A stretch of 64,000 bases of DNA from Thermoanaerobaculia bacterium (GTDB lineage Bacteria > Acidobacteriota > Thermoanaerobaculia > Multivoradales > Multivoraceae). Location of the stretch: the NCBI GenBank assembly GCA_022822365.1, contig JAJEBV010000006.1, forward strand, positions 124,001 to 188,000, in the 5' to 3' direction. The notes under the pieces were generated by a model, which was not told where the DNA came from, made no database searches, and saw nothing but the letters and a program-made list of their open reading frames with translations. The translations under genes and the position numbers were made by a program. The first letter of the stretch is position 1. The number at the start of each line of letters is the position of its first letter. Positions 60,607 through 64,000 of the stretch are shown here, one piece after another.

Positions 60607-61464
60607 TCAGGGTGAAGGAGCGATACTGGCACCCGCCCGGATAGCCCACTTGCCGTCTTCTTCCGTGACCAGGTAGATCGTGTCGAACGTGTGGATCCGG
60701 GCATCGCCTTCGCCGTAGCGCGTGATTCTGACAGCGACGTTGACGCCTCTGGCACCGACCTGGACCGCCTCCATGGAGTCCGCTTCGGAGCGCTCCCAGC
60801 CAAGCCGTTCGGCGAAGGCGTCGAAGCCGAACCCCTCCATGTACTCGGCGGCGGACTCCCGAACGCTGGCTCTTCCGACTCCGACCCGAACGTGCGGGAA
60901 GTGGAGGGCCGCGACCATCGCCTCCTCGTCCCGGGCATTGAAGGAGTCGAGGTAGCGCTCGACGGCGGCGGTAGCGGCCGAGGCAGTCGCCTCGCGGTCA
61001 TCCTCGGACAGGTCGTCGAAGCCTGCCGCGAGCCTCGCCTGGATGCCGATCGAACCGTCCTGCTCTGTCACCACGTAGAGCACCTGATTACTGAAGATGG
61101 CGGAGCCGTCCGCGCGAAGCCGCGTGTACCGGCCGGCGACGTGAGCCTGACCTTCTCCGGCCTGGACGATGATCGCCGAATCCAGCCTGCTCCGATCCCA
61201 GCCCGTCGCCAGCACCTGGCCGAAGTCGATCGTCGCCGCGTAGGCGGAGGCGTCGGCGAAGACGCGGCCGCCGAAGTCGGCCGTGGGCCGGACGTGCGGG
61301 TACTGGAGGGTCGCGGCGAAGGCCGCCGGATCGCGCGTGTTCCACGCTTCGATGAAGCGGCGGACCGCCTGCCTCGCCTCGTCCTCGGTCAGCGCGGTAG
61401 CAGAGCCGTCCCAGGCAACGGCAAGCAGGAGCAGGCAGAGGAGGAGGGGAAGGCGCGCCGGCAC
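60607..61464 (-). CDS. Secreted protein with two NTF2-like (SnoaL/DUF4440-type) domains
   Basis: 285 aa, signal peptide about 1-24. Two copies of an NTF2-like domain follow each other: WNTRDPAAFAATLQYPHVR (first, about 41-59) and FNARDEEAMVAALHFPHVR (second), each followed by a beta-rich half (FSNQVLYVVTEQDGSIGIQA; FDTIYLVTEEDGKWAIRAG). The copies clearly come from an internal duplication. Members bind small ligands in a cavity; the ligand is unknown. GTG start. Divergent from the sulfatase gene with 54 bp between starts. Confidence 0.85.
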   Translation of the reverse strand: MPARLPLLLCLLLLAVAWDGSATALTEDEARQAVRRFIEAWNTRDPAAFAATLQYPHVRPTADFGGRVFADASAYAATIDFGQVLATGWDRSRLDSAIIVQAGEGQAHVAGRYTRLRADGSAIFSNQVLYVVTEQDGSIGIQARLAAGFDDLSEDDREATASAATAAVERYLDSFNARDEEAMVAALHFPHVRVGVGRASVRESAAEYMEGFGFDAFAERLGWERSEADSMEAVQVGARGVNVAVRITRYGEGDARIHTFDTIYLVTEEDGKWAIRAGASIAPSP

Positions 61465-61518
61465 AGTGAACCGAATCTACCGCGCGTGCCACTTCGAGCC
61501 CGCTACCATGAATCCGCC

Positions 61519-63063
61519 ATGCCAAGAACTCGCTATCAGACTGTTCCGGTTGCCCGCACGGTCCTCGGGATCTGGCTCGCCGGCGTCGTGGCGGCCTGGG
61601 CCCCTGCCTCGGCCCAGCACGACGCCCCGAACGTCCTGTTCGCGATCGCCGACGACTGGGGCTTCCCGCACGCGTCCGCCTATGGCGACCCCGTCGTCGA
61701 GACGCCGTCATTCGACCGCATCGCGAGCGAGGGCGCCCTGGCCCACCACGCCTACGTCTCGTCACCCTCCTGCACGCCGTCGCGCGGGGCGATCCTCACC
61801 GGCCAGTGGCACTGGCGGCTCGAAGGCGCGGCGAACCTGTGGAGCGTCTTCCCCGATCGCTTCGAGACGTACCAGGAGTTGCTCAAGGCGGCCGGCTACC
61901 GGACGGGCATGACCGGCAAGGGCTGGGGACCGGGACGGACAGAGACGGAGGGTCGGGAACTCGCCGGGAGGCGCTTCGAGAGCTTCGAGGCGTTCCTCGC
62001 CGGGCTGGGAGAGGCTCAGCCGTTCGCCTTCTGGCTCGGCACCTCCGACCCGCACCGGCCTTTCCGGCGCGGGTCGGGCGAGGAGAGCGGCATGGACCTG
62101 GACGCGATCCGGCTTCCCGCCGCCTTACCCGATCACTCGGACACCCGCGGCGACGTGGCGGACTACCACTGGGAAGTGCAGCGGTTCGACGCCCTGGTCG
62201 GCGACGCGCTCCGGCTGCTCGACGAGCAGGGTCTCGCGGAGACGACGATCGTCGTCATGACGAGCGACCACGGGATGCCGTTCCCCCGCTGCAAGAGCAA
62301 CCTCTACGACTGCGGATCGCGGGTGCCGCTGGCTATCCGCTGGCCCGAACGACTGGAGGCTGGCGTCGAGACCGACGCCTTCGTCAGCCTGACGGACCTG
62401 GCGCCCACGTTCCTGGAAGCCGCGGATCTTCCTCGACCGGGGGCGATGACCGGACGCAGCCTGGTTGCGCTTCTCGAGGCCGGCAACGACGAGGCCGCGG
62501 TCGAGACGGTGGTCGAAGTCGACGGACGCGACTTCGTGCTGACCGGAAAGGAGCGGCACGTACCGGCACAGGAGGCGCCGGAAGCGGGTGGCTACCCCAG
62601 CCGCGCCATCCGCACGCACGACTTCCTCTACATCCGCAACTTCCGGCCCGACCGCTGGCCCAACGGCACGCCGAACCACGAGCGGGCCGCCTACCCGGGC
62701 GCCTGGTACGCCGACACGGACAACGGACCGACCAAGACCTACATGATCGAGAATCGCGATCGGGACGCCGAGCACCGGCGGCTCTACGACCTGTCCTTCG
62801 CCAAGCGGCCCGCGGTCGAGCTCTACGACCTGGGAAGCGACCCCGACCAGCAGGTCAACGTCGCCGGCGATCCGGAGTACGAGGCGGCCCGGGACGAGCT
62901 CGGCGAGCGGCTGATGGAGCGACTGCGGGCGACCGGCGACCCGCGCGCCACCGGCGACGGCGACGTCTTCGACGAGTACCCGTACCTGGGCGGCGCGCCG
63001 CGCCACCCGAGCCTGCCGCGGTCGCCGCCGGGAGCCCTCCGGCCTCCCGCTGACCAGCCGTGA
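61519..63063 (+). CDS. Secreted type I sulfatase (N-sulfoglucosamine sulfohydrolase-like)
   Basis: 514 aa with signal peptide (about 1-33, ending APASAQ). Metal site FAIADDWGFP (Asp45, Asp46); formylglycine motif SPSCTPSRGAILTG with Cys85 as the residue to be oxidised; GMTGKGWG (Lys); LGTSDPHRPF (His); VVMTSDHGMPFPRCKSNLYD (Asp/His); PAVELYDLGSDPDQQVNVAG near the end. Hydrolyses sulfate esters or N-sulfates of glycans in the periplasm or outside. The activating enzyme is not in the window. ATG 61519-61521 gives the signal peptide. Confidence 0.92.
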   Translation: MPRTRYQTVPVARTVLGIWLAGVVAAWAPASAQHDAPNVLFAIADDWGFPHASAYGDPVVETPSFDRIASEGALAHHAYVSSPSCTPSRGAILTGQWHWRLEGAANLWSVFPDRFETYQELLKAAGYRTGMTGKGWGPGRTETEGRELAGRRFESFEAFLAGLGEAQPFAFWLGTSDPHRPFRRGSGEESGMDLDAIRLPAALPDHSDTRGDVADYHWEVQRFDALVGDALRLLDEQGLAETTIVVMTSDHGMPFPRCKSNLYDCGSRVPLAIRWPERLEAGVETDAFVSLTDLAPTFLEAADLPRPGAMTGRSLVALLEAGNDEAAVETVVEVDGRDFVLTGKERHVPAQEAPEAGGYPSRAIRTHDFLYIRNFRPDRWPNGTPNHERAAYPGAWYADTDNGPTKTYMIENRDRDAEHRRLYDLSFAKRPAVELYDLGSDPDQQVNVAGDPEYEAARDELGERLMERLRATGDPRATGDGDVFDEYPYLGGAPRHPSLPRSPPGALRPPADQP

Positions 63064-63082
63064 AGCGGCTAGCCAGGCGGCG

Positions 63083-63859
63083 GTGGTCCGAATGCGTCAA
63101 CGGCGGCTGATCGGGATCGTCGGCGGCCTCGGGCCGTTCGCCCACATCGACTTCGAGCGGAAGCTCCTGGCCGCCGCGAGCGAACTGGTCGGCGCCCGGC
63201 GCGACCAGGACTTCCCGCAGTGGGTGCTGTCCAGCATTCCGCAGACGCCGGACCGGACGGAGGCCTACTTCGGCGAGGCGGAGGATCCGACGCCATCGTT
63301 GAACCAGAGCCTGGAGCGGTTGCGAGGCGCCGGCGCGGACTTCGCGGTCGTCGCCTGCAACACGGCGCACCTGTTCCTGGCGCGGTTGCGGGACGAGAGT
63401 CCCCTGCCGATCATCAGCCTGATCGAGACGACGGCGGACGAGGCGGCGCGGCTTGCACCGGGCGGCGCGGTCGGGCTGCTTGCCACGTCCGGAACGCTCC
63501 GCTCGCGGCTGTACCACGACCTGTTGGAGTCGAGAGGGCTTGTAGCGGCGAGTCCACTCGATCTGGAGGACGGCGAGGAGTTGCAGCTTCGCTGCGTGAT
63601 GGAGCCGATCTACGGGCCCTGGGTCAACGGGCGGCACCAGGGCGGCGGGCTCAAGACGGACGGCGGGTCGCCGCGGGCGCGGGCGCTGCTGGAGCAGGCG
63701 GCGGGTCGGCTCGTCGCGGAGGGCGGCGCCGACGTGCTGGTTGCTGGGTGTACGGAGATTCCGCTGGCGCTTGAAGGGCCGGAGGTGGCGGGACGGCCGT
63801 TGCTGGATCCGGCGGCGTTGCTGGCTGGCGCGGCGATCAGGCACGCGTACGGGATTTGA
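63083..63859 (+). CDS. Aspartate/glutamate racemase family protein
   Basis: 258 aa. IGIVGGLGPFAHIDFERKLL is the family N-terminus; FAVVACNTAHLFL (Cys92) and VLVAGCTEIPLAL (Cys223) supply the two catalytic Cys; IISLIETTADEAA and GLLATSGTLRS lie between. Longer than YgeA-type Asp racemase (about 230 aa) through an insert near 165-195 (RCVMEPIYGPWVNGRHQGGG). Substrate not certain. Start taken as GTG 63083; ATG at 63092 is the alternative. 19 bp after the sulfatase, same strand. Confidence 0.88.
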   Translation: MVRMRQRRLIGIVGGLGPFAHIDFERKLLAAASELVGARRDQDFPQWVLSSIPQTPDRTEAYFGEAEDPTPSLNQSLERLRGAGADFAVVACNTAHLFLARLRDESPLPIISLIETTADEAARLAPGGAVGLLATSGTLRSRLYHDLLESRGLVAASPLDLEDGEELQLRCVMEPIYGPWVNGRHQGGGLKTDGGSPRARALLEQAAGRLVAEGGADVLVAGCTEIPLALEGPEVAGRPLLDPAALLAGAAIRHAYGI

Positions 63860-63877
63860 CGCATTCAGTTCGGGCTC

Positions 63878-63991
63878 GCCGCTTCGCGGCATCGCGCCTG
63901 ATGCCGGCCAGAAGGCCGGCGCACCGACAGTCGGACTGCGGAAGGCGCCGCTGAACGCGTAACCGCCGGCGGCCTTGCGGCGCGCCGGCGG
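63878..63991. repeat. Structured inverted-repeat element, copy 2
   Basis: Three hairpins in non-coding DNA after the racemase gene: GCCGC-TTC-GCGGC (63878-63890), GCCGGCC-AGAA-GGCCGGC (63903-63920) followed by GCGCACC, and CCGCCGGCG/CGCCGGCGG (63963-63971 with 63983-63991). The first two have the same order, the same AGAA loop and the same GCGCACC flank as the element at 24120-24216, with paired base changes in the stem. The rest of 63860-64000 holds no gene. Confidence 0.7.
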
Positions 63992-64000
63992 CTCGCTTGA

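Noticed and set aside
60452-60649. Alternative 65-codon minus frame over the small membrane peptide
   Set aside because: It overlaps the NTF2-like gene, is Arg/Gly/Cys-rich and has no ribosome site; the 45-codon frame has a far better membrane-helix pattern.

Overview
The window is a GC-rich, gene-dense chromosomal segment of a Gram-negative, diderm bacterium. It carries lipid A genes (lpxD, fabZ, lpxA), outer-membrane assembly genes (bamA, ompH/skp), lipoprotein handling genes (lgt, lolD, a lolC/E permease), a TonB-dependent receptor and tatA. A secreted von Willebrand-type protein of the kind common in Acidobacteriota, two PQQ-like beta-propellers, a secreted sulfatase and a phoH/7TM-HD/ybeY/era cluster suggest an uncultured Acidobacteriota-like organism (perhaps Thermoanaerobaculia-like). 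The phylum is an inference. I annotate 55 protein genes and one tRNA, and see no prophage, insertion sequence, integrase, CRISPR array or rRNA.

Layout. 1-3060: 5' part of a TonB receptor, then glnA with its terminator, all on the minus strand. 3378-15898: a long minus-strand run (lgt, thiD, VWA protein, holin-like membrane protein, small membrane protein, DUF2064 transferase, NAD(P)HX repair enzyme, tsaE, hydroxyacyl-CoA dehydrogenase, phoH, 7TM-HD phosphohydrolase, and a natural ybeY-era fusion). 15935-16984: a DHH phosphoesterase (+). 17012-23774: a minus run (TPR membrane protein, pyrimidine nucleoside phosphorylase, cinA, plsY, gpsA, guaA). 23925-24299: tatA (+), a structured inverted-repeat element, and tRNA-Arg(CCU) (-). 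24352-30648: a minus operon from lpxD to apt. 30753-32123: a lone plus-strand beta-propeller gene that splits the classic bamA-ompH-lpxD-fabZ-lpxA order. 32129-40037: minus operon hpt, lolC/E, lolD, clpC, bamA, ompH. 40100-42463: purine nucleoside phosphorylase and lysS (+). 42478-50528: minus operon hisS, aspS, aroB, ftsY, ribD, ribE, and an unrecognised gene. 50579-51712: AI-2E-family transporter (+). 51720-61464: minus run with a tandem NTF2-like secreted protein, a 45-residue membrane peptide, a cupin, a second beta-propeller, and an AddB/AddA-like helicase-nuclease. 61519-63859: sulfatase and an Asp/Glu racemase family gene (+). The right edge holds a second copy of the structured repeat.

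How it works together. Most genes are housekeeping: envelope biogenesis, purine and pyrimidine salvage (apt, hpt, pnp, mtnP, surE, pyrimidine phosphorylase, guaA), metabolite and protein repair (NAD(P)HX repair, pcm, cinA), aminoacyl-tRNA synthetases and ribosome maturation. Genes are packed tightly: 18 adjacent pairs share a four-base NTGA stop/start overlap (13 GTGA, 3 ATGA, 2 TTGA), and GTG is used as start in about half of all genes.

The most interesting items are the YbeY-Era fusion, a dispersed hairpin family whose two copies differ by compensatory stem changes, a clpC gene inside the lol/bam operon with bamA starting inside clpC, two beta-propeller genes in unexpected places (inside the BAM/lipid A cluster, and overlapping addB), and an lpxA-coupled Gfo/Idh dehydrogenase that could point to an amide-type lipid A. 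I do not see a clearly new defence or mobile system here.
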